Assembly: GCA_015075305.1 (NCBI GenBank)
Contig: JABTUS010000009.1
Span: 62,001-126,000 of the forward strand
Source: Opitutaceae bacterium
GTDB taxonomy: Bacteria; Verrucomicrobiota; Verrucomicrobiia; Opitutales; Opitutaceae
Direction of reading: 5' to 3'
Length of the DNA: 64,000 bases
In this document: piece by piece, positions 24,784 through 33,293 of the stretch
Layout of the letters: each line of letters starts with the position of its first letter
How positions within the stretch are numbered: position 1 is the first letter of the stretch
The notes under the pieces: generated by a model
The model's database searches: none
Told to the model about the DNA's origin: nothing
Seen by the model: only the letters and a program-made list of their open reading frames with translations
Program-made: the position numbers and the translations under genes

Positions 24784-26868
24784 ATGCAGACATCAAGCCA
24801 ATCGAAATCACTTTTGAAACTGTGCAACACCCGGATCCTGCTTCTGTTCGCCGTGCTTGCGCCGGTGCCGGCGCTTGGAGGGGAGAAGGCGCTCGTCGAC
24901 ACCGTGCGCTCTCCGCACGCGGTCATGTACATGCCCGACCTGGACGATGTGAAATGGTCCGGCGGTCTTCTCGGAGAGCGGTTCGAGGTGTGCCGCGCGA
25001 CGATGATTCCGCACATGTGGGGGATTCTCAGCGATGCCAAGGCGAGCCATGCCTGGGAAAACTACCTCATCGCCGCGGGGCTGGCGAAGGGCGAGTTTCT
25101 GGGACCGCCCTTCAATGACGGCGATTTTCTGAAGTGGTTCGAGGCGCTCGCCCAGGTCTATGCGGTCACCCGGGATCCCGCCATCGACCGCAAGATGGAC
25201 GAGATCATCGCCGTCATCGCGAAGGCGCAGCGCGAGGATGGCTACCTGCACACGCAGACCATCATCCCGCAGAGGGCGGGGCAGAAGGCGCGGGAGTTTG
25301 CCGACCGCGAGCACTTCGAGACCTACAACATGGGGCATCTCATCACGGCGGCGTGTATCCATTATCGCATTACAAGCAAGACGAGCATGCTGGATCTCGC
25401 GCGCAAGGCGGCGGACTATATCGATCGGCTCTGCCGCGAGAAACCGGCTGAACTTGCGCGCAATGCCATCTGTCCCTCGCATTACATGGGGGTGGTCGAG
25501 CTATATCGCACGACCCGCGAACCGCGCTACCTCGAGCTGGGACGGCAGCTCATTGAGATCCGCAGTCTCGTGTCTCCGGAAGTCGGCTCCGATCAGAACC
25601 AGGATCGTCTGCCATTCCGGAAGATGACGCAGGCCGTCGGGCATGCCGTCCGTGCGAACTACCTCTACGCCGGCGCCGCCGACGTGTTCACCGAGGACGG
25701 GGATTCATCGCTGCTGAAGACACTCTCCACGCTTTCCGACAACGTGGCGGACAGGAAACTCTACATCACCGGCATGACCGGCGCGATTTATGACGGAGCC
25801 TCGCCGGATGGCGTGGACTACACGCGGCACAGCTCGATCAAGACGATTCATCAGGCCTATGGCCGCGACTATCAGTTGCCGAATCTCACGGCCTACAATG
25901 AGACCTGCGCCACGATCGGTTATGGCATGTGGATCTGGCGGCAGCTCGCCGTGACCGGTGACGCCGCGTACGCCGACCTCTTCGAGCAGACGCTCTACAA
26001 CGGCGTCCTGCCAGGCATCAGTCTCGATGGAAAGGATTACTTCTACGTCAACGCCCTCAGAAAGCTGCACGATTTCCACTGGCCGATGCGCTGGTCGCGC
26101 ACGCGCGAGCCAAACATTCCGGTCAGCTTCTGCTGTCCGCCCAACGTCGTCAGAACGATCGCCGAGGCGCACAACTACGTGTATGCGCTTTCGCCGGGAA
26201 CGCTCTGGGTGAACCTGTATGCGGCCAGCTCCCTGGATACCGTCTGGGCGGACAGCGGCGCGCGCATCAGGCTGCGCCAGGAGACGGACTATCCTTGGAA
26301 TGGCTCGGTGAAACTCGTCGTCGACGAGGCCCCCGGGGGCGAAGTCACGATCAAGCTTCGCGTGCCTGGCTGGCTGCGCGATGGCGCCAGCCTGCGCGTC
26401 AATGGAAGTGCGAGCGATGCCGTCATCAAGCCCGGCGCCTACGCGAGCGTGAAACGCCGGTGGGCGGCCGGGGACACGGTCGACTTTGTCTTGAACTTCA
26501 AGCCGACGCTCTGGGAGGCCAATCCACTTGTCGAAGAAACGCTCGGGCAGGTCGCCATCAAGAACGGCCCGCTTGTCTATTGCGTGGAATCGAATGATTT
26601 GCCCGCCGGCGTCAGATTGAAGGATGTCGTCCTCGATCTCTCATCGAAGGCGGCGTTCACGAGCCGGCGTGAAACCATTTCCGGGGCGTCGTTGATGACG
26701 CTTTCGTTCAAAGCGCTGGCGCTTCAGCGCCGTGACTGGAGCGGGAGCGAACTCTACCGCGAGGTTGGAAACCGCGAGCCGCTCGCGGTGCGCATCAAGG
26801 CCATTCCGTACTACGCCTGGGGCAATCGTGGCGACACAGAGATGAGCGTCTGGTTGCCCGCACGCTGA
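24784..26868 (+). CDS. GH127-family (DUF1680) glycoside hydrolase
   Basis: This 694-residue exported protein has a signal peptide (LLLFAVLAPVPALGG). It shows the alpha/alpha-barrel of GH127: GERFEVCRATMIPHMW, QREDGYLHTQT, EHFETYNMGHLI. The zinc/catalytic residues are E373 and C375 in YNETCATIG, and C450/C451 in FCCPPNVVR, where one cysteine acts as nucleophile. C-terminal beta-domains follow. Family members are beta-L-arabinofuranosidases; one branch releases aceric acid from rhamnogalacturonan II. Given the apiosidase-like neighbour, an RG-II role is likely but not proven. A 131-bp spacer without clear signals precedes it. Confidence 0.85.
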   Translation: MQTSSQSKSLLKLCNTRILLLFAVLAPVPALGGEKALVDTVRSPHAVMYMPDLDDVKWSGGLLGERFEVCRATMIPHMWGILSDAKASHAWENYLIAAGLAKGEFLGPPFNDGDFLKWFEALAQVYAVTRDPAIDRKMDEIIAVIAKAQREDGYLHTQTIIPQRAGQKAREFADREHFETYNMGHLITAACIHYRITSKTSMLDLARKAADYIDRLCREKPAELARNAICPSHYMGVVELYRTTREPRYLELGRQLIEIRSLVSPEVGSDQNQDRLPFRKMTQAVGHAVRANYLYAGAADVFTEDGDSSLLKTLSTLSDNVADRKLYITGMTGAIYDGASPDGVDYTRHSSIKTIHQAYGRDYQLPNLTAYNETCATIGYGMWIWRQLAVTGDAAYADLFEQTLYNGVLPGISLDGKDYFYVNALRKLHDFHWPMRWSRTREPNIPVSFCCPPNVVRTIAEAHNYVYALSPGTLWVNLYAASSLDTVWADSGARIRLRQETDYPWNGSVKLVVDEAPGGEVTIKLRVPGWLRDGASLRVNGSASDAVIKPGAYASVKRRWAAGDTVDFVLNFKPTLWEANPLVEETLGQVAIKNGPLVYCVESNDLPAGVRLKDVVLDLSSKAAFTSRRETISGASLMTLSFKALALQRRDWSGSELYREVGNREPLAVRIKAIPYYAWGNRGDTEMSVWLPAR

Positions 26869-26913
26869 ATATCCGCTCACTCCCTCCACCACTGAACCCT
26901 TTCCCCCACATCC

Positions 26914-28236
26914 ATGAGCGAAAACACATCCCCCGCCTCGGCTGCATCATCCGGTGACGATTCAACAGTCACGCGACAGCAATGGAAATGGTCCGCCCTT
27001 GCAGGCATGGCCTCCTATCTCGACGCCGGCTCGATCGTGGCGCTTGGCGCAAGCCTGGCGGCTTTTCAGAACGAGTTTCATCTCACCAAGGGGGCGGTCG
27101 GTGCCTTGCAGGCCATAGGTCCCAACGCCATTGGCTGCGCCCTGGGTGCGTTCGCTGGAGGGTGGCTGGGGGACAAGCTGGGGCGCAAATGCATTTACCA
27201 GTGGGACCTCTTGGTTTACGCCGCCGGCATTCTCTGCGTGGCGCTCTCCGTGAACTCAGGGATGCTGTTTGCCGGCACCTTTGTCGTCGGTGTGGCCGTG
27301 GGCGCGGATGTCCCGACCTCGCTCGCGCTGGTGGGTGAGTTCGCCCCGGCCCGCGCGCGTGGCAAACTGCTCGGCTTCACACAGGTGGCCTGGTGTCTGG
27401 GGCCATCGGTGGTGCTCTGGCTGGCCATGGCGCTGGCCCCGCTCGGCCTGCTCGGCAACCGCATCCTCTTTCTTCACCTGTTTGTGGTTGCGCTCGTGAC
27501 CTGGGCGCTGCGTCGGGGGCTTGCTGAATCCGCACGATGGAAGGCCGCGGCGGCCACGGCTCGCGAGCAGGTGTCCGCCCTCCTCTCGCCCGCCAATGTG
27601 CGCGCCATGCTGTGGACGGGCACCATCTACCTATTCTGGAATCTCACGGCTGGGACTGTGGGCGCGTTTGGCGCCTACTTCAACCGTGTGCTGCTCGGCG
27701 GAAGGGACGTCAGCGAAACGCACGCCCAGGCGGTGGGCACCGGGCTGGCAAGCCTTTCATTCCTGTGCACGATGCTCGCGACAGTGTTCATTTTCATGCC
27801 GTACTCCGATCGAAGCTTTAGGGCGCGGAAATGGCTGTGGGGTGGCGGTTCGGTCCTTCAGATCGCCGCGTGGGGCATGCTCATGTTTGTGCCGTACACG
27901 GTGCCAACCGTCTTCGCCAACACCATCCTATTTGGCGTCGGTGCGGCGCTGGCCGGCGAGGCGTTCTACAAGGTGTTCAGCCAGGAACTGTTTCCGACGA
28001 TGCAGCGCGGCACCGCGCAGGGAATCACCTTTGGCGCGGCGCGGGTCCTTCTGGGCGTCTGGAGTTTCATTGCACCCATGCTCATCAATGACCAGAACCC
28101 GAACTTTCATGCGCTCGCGCTCATGCTGACCCTTTTCCTCGTCGTCAGCGGAGCCGTCGGTTTCTTCTTCATGCCCGACACGTCAGGGAAATCGCTGGAG
28201 CAGATCGCTTCGGAGCGAGCGGGTGGACAAGGATGA
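26914..28236 (+). CDS. MFS sugar/organic-acid transporter
   Basis: A 440-residue inner-membrane protein with 12 predicted helices. The MFS signature between helices 2 and 3 is seen as GGWLGDKLGRK, and the sugar-porter type ARGKLLGF motif as VGEFAPARARGKLLGF. A TSLALVGEFAP segment and the C-terminal MPDTSGKSLEQI match sugar porters. It probably brings in the monosaccharide or sugar acid released by the neighbouring hydrolases. Its gene lies between GH127 (45-bp gap) and the RuBisCO-like gene (52-bp gap). Confidence 0.82.
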   Translation: MSENTSPASAASSGDDSTVTRQQWKWSALAGMASYLDAGSIVALGASLAAFQNEFHLTKGAVGALQAIGPNAIGCALGAFAGGWLGDKLGRKCIYQWDLLVYAAGILCVALSVNSGMLFAGTFVVGVAVGADVPTSLALVGEFAPARARGKLLGFTQVAWCLGPSVVLWLAMALAPLGLLGNRILFLHLFVVALVTWALRRGLAESARWKAAAATAREQVSALLSPANVRAMLWTGTIYLFWNLTAGTVGAFGAYFNRVLLGGRDVSETHAQAVGTGLASLSFLCTMLATVFIFMPYSDRSFRARKWLWGGGSVLQIAAWGMLMFVPYTVPTVFANTILFGVGAALAGEAFYKVFSQELFPTMQRGTAQGITFGAARVLLGVWSFIAPMLINDQNPNFHALALMLTLFLVVSGAVGFFFMPDTSGKSLEQIASERAGGQG

Positions 28237-28288
28237 GGCCGCCGCGGCCCAACGATCGTTTCATTTTCTTGAAAAGCCATCGACAACC

Positions 28289-29533
28289 ATGGATCGCGTC
28301 ACCGCCACCTATCTGATCGAGACGGGGTTCCCGGTTGAGCAGGCTGCCGCCACTCTGGCCGGCGAGCAGTCCTCAGGCACGTTTGTGGCTGTGCCGGGGG
28401 AGACCAAGGAATTGAAGGCGCGCTTTGCCGCGCGTGTGGAGTCGATCGTGATGCGCGAGTGCGTTGGCGAGCCGTCCCTGCCGACAGGCCGCCACGCCGC
28501 CGCGCGCTACCAGCGGGCGGAGGTGGTCGTGTCGTGGTCGATGGAAAACTTCGGCACCAACCTGCCCACGCTGGTTTCAACACTTCAGGGCAATCTCTAC
28601 GAACTCGCGCAGTTCTCCGGACTCAAGCTCCTCAATTTCAGCGTGCCTCCCGCCTTTGCCGTCGCGTTTCGAGGTCCGGCGTTTGGTGTCGAAGGTTGCA
28701 GAAAACTCGTCGCGGTGAAGGGCCGTCCGCTCATCGGCACCATCATCAAGCCGAGCATCGGGCTTTCTCCGGCGGAGACGGCGGAGATGGTGGAGGAACT
28801 CGTCGGCGCGGACATCGATTTCATCAAGGACGATGAGCTGATGGCGAATCCTCCTCACTCGCCCTTGGATGAGCGGGTGGACGCCGTGATGAAGGTCATC
28901 CACCGCCATGCGGATCGCACGGGTCGCAAGGCGATGTACGCGTTCAACATCAGCGATGAATGCGATGCGATGGAGCGACACTATGACAAGGTCCTCGCCG
29001 CGGGCGGAACCTGCGTGATGCTCAGCATCAACAGCGTCGGCCTGAGCGCCGTGAAGCGGATCTGCGATCGCGGGCGGCTCGCCATCCACGGTCATCGCAA
29101 TGGCTGGGGCATGCTCAACCGCCACCCGCTGCTCGGCATTGAGTTTCCGGCGTATCAGAAGCTCTGGCGACTCGCGGGGGTCGACCAGCTTCATGTGAAC
29201 GGCATTGCGAACAAGTTCTGGGAATCGGACGATTCCGTTGTTCGATCGATTGAATCCTGCCTTGCGCCGGAACCGCTCGGACGGCCTTTGCTTCCCGTAG
29301 TCTCCTCCGGTCAGTGGGGAGGGCAGGCGCCCGAAACCTGGCGGCGCACCCGGACCGTCGACCTGCTCTACATGGCCGGCGGCGGCGTGCAGGCGCATCC
29401 AGACGGCCCGGCGGCGGGCGTGCGCGCGCTCAGGAAGTGGTGGGATGCGGCGGTCGAGGGGATGACAATGGCGGAGGCCGCCTCGAAGCATCCCGAACTC
29501 GCGAAATCGGTCGCGAAGTTTGGCCGGCATTGA
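28289..29533 (+). CDS. RuBisCO-like protein (form IV), sugar-acid type
   Basis: The ATG at 28289 gives 414 residues. It has the RuBisCO N-terminal alpha/beta domain (YLIETGFPVEQAAATLAGEQ) and the TIM barrel. Active-site positions are unusually well kept: K154 in GTIIKPSIGL, K180-D182-E183 in DFIKDDE (carbamylation motif), H269 in HGHRNG, K309 in NGIANKFWE, SSGQWGG and AGGGVQAHPDGPAAG. A true carboxylase is unlikely; no phosphoribulokinase or carboxysome genes are visible. The adjacent DUF1537 kinase (3-bp gap) points to the 3-oxo-isoapionate-4-phosphate decarboxylase or transcarboxylase group of apiose/apionate breakdown. Confidence 0.82.
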   Translation: MDRVTATYLIETGFPVEQAAATLAGEQSSGTFVAVPGETKELKARFAARVESIVMRECVGEPSLPTGRHAAARYQRAEVVVSWSMENFGTNLPTLVSTLQGNLYELAQFSGLKLLNFSVPPAFAVAFRGPAFGVEGCRKLVAVKGRPLIGTIIKPSIGLSPAETAEMVEELVGADIDFIKDDELMANPPHSPLDERVDAVMKVIHRHADRTGRKAMYAFNISDECDAMERHYDKVLAAGGTCVMLSINSVGLSAVKRICDRGRLAIHGHRNGWGMLNRHPLLGIEFPAYQKLWRLAGVDQLHVNGIANKFWESDDSVVRSIESCLAPEPLGRPLLPVVSSGQWGGQAPETWRRTRTVDLLYMAGGGVQAHPDGPAAGVRALRKWWDAAVEGMTMAEAASKHPELAKSVAKFGRH

Positions 29534-29536
29534 GCC

Positions 29537-30835
29537 ATGCTGCGACTGGCCTATCTTGCGGATGACTTCACGGGCGCAACCGATGCGCTCGAGACGCTCG
29601 CCCGCGCGGGATTGAGGACGAGGCTCTTCCTGCGCGCGCCGGCAGCGGACGAGTGCCGCGGTCTCGATGGCGTGGGAGTCGCGGCACTTTCGCGATCGCT
29701 GTCACCGGATGCGATGGAGACGGAACTGCGCCCTGCATTCACCGCGTTGCGGGCGTTGTCGCCGCGGCATGTGCACTACAAGGTCTGCTCGACGTTCGAT
29801 TCCTCGCCCGCGGTTGGAAGCATTGGCCGTGCGATTGAGATCGGCGCCGAGGTTTTCGGCACCGCCGTGGTCCCGGTGCTTGTGGCCGCACCCGCACTGG
29901 GACGGTACTGCGCCTTTGGGAATCTATTCGCGCGATATGGCATTGGAAGCGCGGGCATTATCCACCGGTTGGATCGTCACCCATCCATCAGCCGGCATCC
30001 GGTGACACCCATGACCGAGGCGGATCTGGTCGTGCATCTGGGGCGTCAGACAACCCTGCCGATCGGATTGCTCGATTTCAGGGCGCTTGAGAACGATGCA
30101 TCATCGGCTTGGGCGGGGCTGCGGACTTCGGGCAGCAGGATCGTCCTGATCGACGGATTGAACGCGGCGCATCTGCTTCACGCGGGAGAGCTCCTCGAGA
30201 ATCTTCCCGGTGCAACGCGATTTGTTGTGGGTTCTTCGGGTGTCGGAGCGGCGTTGTGTTCGTATTGGACGTCTGAAGGAATGCTTGTGCCACCATCCGA
30301 GCATCAACGTGCAGAGTCGCAGGGACCGCTGCTCGCTGTGTCGGGAAGCTGTTCGCCGGTTACTGCTGGGCAGGTGGAATGGGCGCGGGGCAATGGTTTT
30401 GAAATTGTCGACGCCGATCCCAATCATCCTGACGCTGTGAGCACGCTTGAGCAGGTCGTGGATGGTCTTCGCCGTGGCAGGCATGTGATCGCCTGCACCC
30501 ACACAGGACGGGCGGAGGTGCATGTCGGCGCGGAGAAACTCGGAGCGGGACTTGGCCGCCTTGCGCGTGCGGCGATCGCAGCAGCGGGTGTTGGACGCCT
30601 TGTGGTGGCGGGAGGAGACACCTCAAGCTACGCCGCGCGGACCCTGGGCATTGAGTCGCTCGAGATGGCCGCGCCGCTGTCGCCCGGCGCGCCGCTCTGC
30701 CGGGCGCATGCGACCGATTCACCGGTCGACGGGATGCTGGTGAACTTCAAGGGCGGGCAGGTCGGGGCGCCTGACTATTTCGGACAGGCGGCTGGTGGCA
30801 CTGCCTCCGGGCCGGTGCGGGGGACTGAATCCTAA
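29537..30835 (+). CDS. DUF1537 four-carbon acid sugar kinase family (OiaK-like)
   Basis: A 432-residue cytoplasmic kinase starting MLRLAYLADDFTGATDALET, the DDFTGATD motif that marks the family's substrate-binding domain. The C-terminal nucleotide-binding domain shows LAVSGSCSPVTAGQVEWA and VVAGGDTSSYAARTLG. Characterised members phosphorylate L-threonate, D-erythronate, D-threonate or 3-oxo-isoapionate. Here the partner is a RuBisCO-like protein, not an aldolase, which favours 3-oxo-isoapionate. The gene starts three bases after the RuBisCO-like stop and is probably translated from the same message. Confidence 0.82.
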   Translation: MLRLAYLADDFTGATDALETLARAGLRTRLFLRAPAADECRGLDGVGVAALSRSLSPDAMETELRPAFTALRALSPRHVHYKVCSTFDSSPAVGSIGRAIEIGAEVFGTAVVPVLVAAPALGRYCAFGNLFARYGIGSAGIIHRLDRHPSISRHPVTPMTEADLVVHLGRQTTLPIGLLDFRALENDASSAWAGLRTSGSRIVLIDGLNAAHLLHAGELLENLPGATRFVVGSSGVGAALCSYWTSEGMLVPPSEHQRAESQGPLLAVSGSCSPVTAGQVEWARGNGFEIVDADPNHPDAVSTLEQVVDGLRRGRHVIACTHTGRAEVHVGAEKLGAGLGRLARAAIAAAGVGRLVVAGGDTSSYAARTLGIESLEMAAPLSPGAPLCRAHATDSPVDGMLVNFKGGQVGAPDYFGQAAGGTASGPVRGTES

Positions 30836-30884
30836 ACATGACTGTCGCGAATCCCGCCGTTTCTCTGGTGACCACGAATTTTCC

Positions 30885-31541
30885 ATGAAGAAGACCCTCG
30901 CTCTCATTCACACCTCGGCGACGCTTGTCCCCGTTTTTCAGCAACTGACGAAGGCGAAGCTCGCGTCGGTGGAGACCTTCAACATTGTCGACGACAGCCT
31001 CGTGCGGCAGATCGGTGCGAAGGGAGGCATTACGCCGGACATCTCGGCGCGCGTCGCGGCGTACATTGGATCCGCGGCGTCGGGTGGAGCCGACCATATC
31101 CTTGTCACTTGCTCCTCGATCGGACCCGCGGTGGAGGAGGCGGCCCCGACGGTGAGGGTTCCCGTGCTGCGGGTGGACCAGCCGATGGCGGATCGCGCCG
31201 TGCGGACGGGACGCCGCATCGGGGTGATCGCCACCCTGCCGACCACGCTGACCCCGACGGCGGATCTGGTCAGGCGCCGCGCCGCGGCGGCGGGCAGGGA
31301 AATGGAACTGACCTCGCGACTCTGTGACGGTGCGTTCGATGCACTGATGGCCGGCGACGCGCAGAAACACGACACGATTGTTGCTGCGGCGCTTCGCGAG
31401 CTTTCGCGTTCAGTTGATGTGATTGTGCTGGCCCAGGCCTCGATGGCGCGTGTGGTCGACACTCTGACCGAATCAGAGAAGCGGGTGCCGATCCTCGCCA
31501 GTCCGCCGCTCGCGATCGAATACCTGGCAACCGTATTGTGA
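30885..31541 (+). CDS. Asp/Glu racemase-superfamily protein with one catalytic cysteine missing
   Basis: The ATG at 30885 gives 218 residues of the Asp/Glu/hydantoin racemase fold (MKKTLALIHTSATLVPVFQQ). The first catalytic cysteine is present in VTCSSIGPAVEEAA. At the position of the second cysteine the sequence reads IVLAQASMARV, with no cysteine. A two-base racemase mechanism therefore seems unlikely; a decarboxylase, isomerase or binding role is possible. Similar single-cysteine proteins occur next to sugar-acid kinases, so a step in the island's acid-sugar branch is plausible. It follows the DUF1537 gene by 49 bp. Confidence 0.65.
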   Translation: MKKTLALIHTSATLVPVFQQLTKAKLASVETFNIVDDSLVRQIGAKGGITPDISARVAAYIGSAASGGADHILVTCSSIGPAVEEAAPTVRVPVLRVDQPMADRAVRTGRRIGVIATLPTTLTPTADLVRRRAAAAGREMELTSRLCDGAFDALMAGDAQKHDTIVAAALRELSRSVDVIVLAQASMARVVDTLTESEKRVPILASPPLAIEYLATVL

Positions 31542-31647
31542 CGCATTGCCTCCAGGAGTCTTCGATCGCGATGAGCTGGTGTGCTCATCATTGCGCCTGT
31601 CAGATCGCCGGCATCTCCGCTGAATTTTCAAGCAACGCTTCCCATCC

Positions 31648-32955
31648 ATGAATCCCCTTCGAAAAGTCTGCCCGCTGCTTGCCGGTATTTCCGCGCTGAT
31701 CGTGATCGCCGGCCTCGGGCTTGATCACACCGCGCTGTGGCAGGCTGCGGCGGTGGCGGCTGCGGTGTCGCTGGCGATCGGCCTGGGAGCGGTGCGGTCG
31801 CTGAAAGGGTATCAGTTCACGGCCTGGATCCTTGCTGCTGTCGTCGCAGCGATGATGTATCCATCCGCGTTCCTGCAGTGGGGCGAACTCGATCTTCGCA
31901 ACAAGTGGGTGATCCTGATTGTTGTGCAGCTCGTGATGTTCGGCATGGGGACTCAGATGAGCCTTCACGACTTTGCGGGGGTGGCGAAGGCGCCGCGGGG
32001 CGTGCTTGTCGGCATTGTCTGCCATTTCTCGGTGATGCCGATCGTCGGATGGACGCTGACGAAGGTCTTTCATTTCGAGCCGGAGATTGCGGCGGGCATC
32101 ATTCTCATCGGATCCTGCTCGAGCGGGCTGGCCTCGAATGTGATGACGTACATTGCGAAGGCGAATCTACCCCTGTCGGTCACCGTCACGGCGGTGACGA
32201 CGATGGTTGCGCCGATCATGACGCCGCTGCTGATGAAGCTGCTGGCCGGCACGCTGGTCGAGGTGAGGTTCCTGGGCCTGATGGTTGAGATCATCAAGAT
32301 CGTGCTCGTACCGATAGCTGCGGCGCTGATTCACGATCACTTGAAGCGCGTGACGGACGGGCGCCGCCGCGGCTGGATGCTGGCCCAGATCGTGTGCGGG
32401 ATTGGGGCCGTGATGATTTTCACGGCGCAGGACCACGCCTGGGCGCTCGGGCAGTCACCAGGCCTCCGGCTGATGCTGGAGCTTTTCGCCTTCGCCCTCG
32501 GTGCGGTCGCCGTTGGTGTGACCTACCATCAGATCACGAGGATCTTCACGCGGCTCGATACGCGGATGCCGCTCGTCTCGATGGCCGGCATTGTGTATTT
32601 CACGACGGTGACAACGGCCGCAGGCCGCGACAATCTGCTCAAGGTCGGCGCACTGCTTTTCCTGGCGTCAATGCTGCACAATGCCGCCGGGTATTTCTTC
32701 GGGTACTGGCTGAGCCGCGGTGCGGGGCTGGACAGGAATTCGGCCCGTTCCGTGGCGTTCGAGGTCGGCCTGCAGAACGGGGGCATGGCCTCCGGACTGG
32801 CCGGTGCGATGGGAAAACTCGCGACGGTCGGACTTGCGGCGGCGATATTCAGTCCCTGGATGAACATCTCCGGCTCGATCCTCGCGAACCACTGGGGCCG
32901 CCGACCCGCGCCGCGGGAGAAGCGTGATGGAGAGGGGGCTCGAGCCGAGGCGTAG
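31648..32955 (+). CDS. Bile acid:sodium symporter (BASS/SBF)-family transporter
   Basis: A 435-residue inner-membrane protein. After two extra N-terminal helices it shows the SBF core: VMFGMGTQMSLHDF, GSCSSGLASNVMTYIAKANL with the family's conserved substrate/sodium region, and FEVGLQNGGMASGLA near the end. BASS proteins import organic anions with Na+. As the last gene of the sugar island it could bring in a sugar acid such as apionate. The terminus is rich in charged residues. A 106-bp spacer separates it from the racemase-like gene. Confidence 0.78.
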   Translation: MNPLRKVCPLLAGISALIVIAGLGLDHTALWQAAAVAAAVSLAIGLGAVRSLKGYQFTAWILAAVVAAMMYPSAFLQWGELDLRNKWVILIVVQLVMFGMGTQMSLHDFAGVAKAPRGVLVGIVCHFSVMPIVGWTLTKVFHFEPEIAAGIILIGSCSSGLASNVMTYIAKANLPLSVTVTAVTTMVAPIMTPLLMKLLAGTLVEVRFLGLMVEIIKIVLVPIAAALIHDHLKRVTDGRRRGWMLAQIVCGIGAVMIFTAQDHAWALGQSPGLRLMLELFAFALGAVAVGVTYHQITRIFTRLDTRMPLVSMAGIVYFTTVTTAAGRDNLLKVGALLFLASMLHNAAGYFFGYWLSRGAGLDRNSARSVAFEVGLQNGGMASGLAGAMGKLATVGLAAAIFSPWMNISGSILANHWGRRPAPREKRDGEGARAEA

Positions 32956-33146
32956 GTTCGCCTTGAAAATGGCACACTCTGTCGTGACCAGGGGACGTGC
33001 GTCGCACAACAGCGCCGGAGGAACCAAACGCGAAGGCGCGGTGCGCTTCAAGGATTGCGTCAGGGTGCGCGCCCGCCGTCGAAGTTGTCTTGAGATGGAG
33101 CGAGACCTCTTGTTTCGTTGTGGCGAAGCGGTTGGTGGGCTGGGCT

Positions 33147-33211
33147 CACGCAAAGACGCAGAGACGCAAAGAAGAGGGGTGTTGCCTGAAACCTTTGCGT
33201 CCTTGCGTCTT
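33147..33211. repeat. Inverted-repeat hairpin (GACGCAAAGACGC type)
   Basis: Left arm CACGCAAAGACGCAGAGACG (from 33148) and right arm CTTTGCGTCCTTGCGTCTT (33193-33211) can pair into a long imperfect stem around a ~20-bp loop. It lies in the 338-bp gap between two convergent genes and may act as a two-way terminator. This repeat type is widespread in bacteria. The rest of the gap (32956-33146) has a copy of repeat family 2 and no gene. Confidence 0.55.
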
Positions 33212-33293
33212 GAGCGCAGCGGGCGTGAGACTCAGGGGGATTCCATGCCGTTGGTCCCTGCATTCGGGGCCGGGCACGTCCCGGTCGTGCCTG

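Noticed and set aside
28289-29533. RuBisCO-like protein taken as a carbon-fixing RuBisCO
   Set aside because: No phosphoribulokinase, small subunit or other Calvin-cycle gene is near, and its partner is a sugar-acid kinase.
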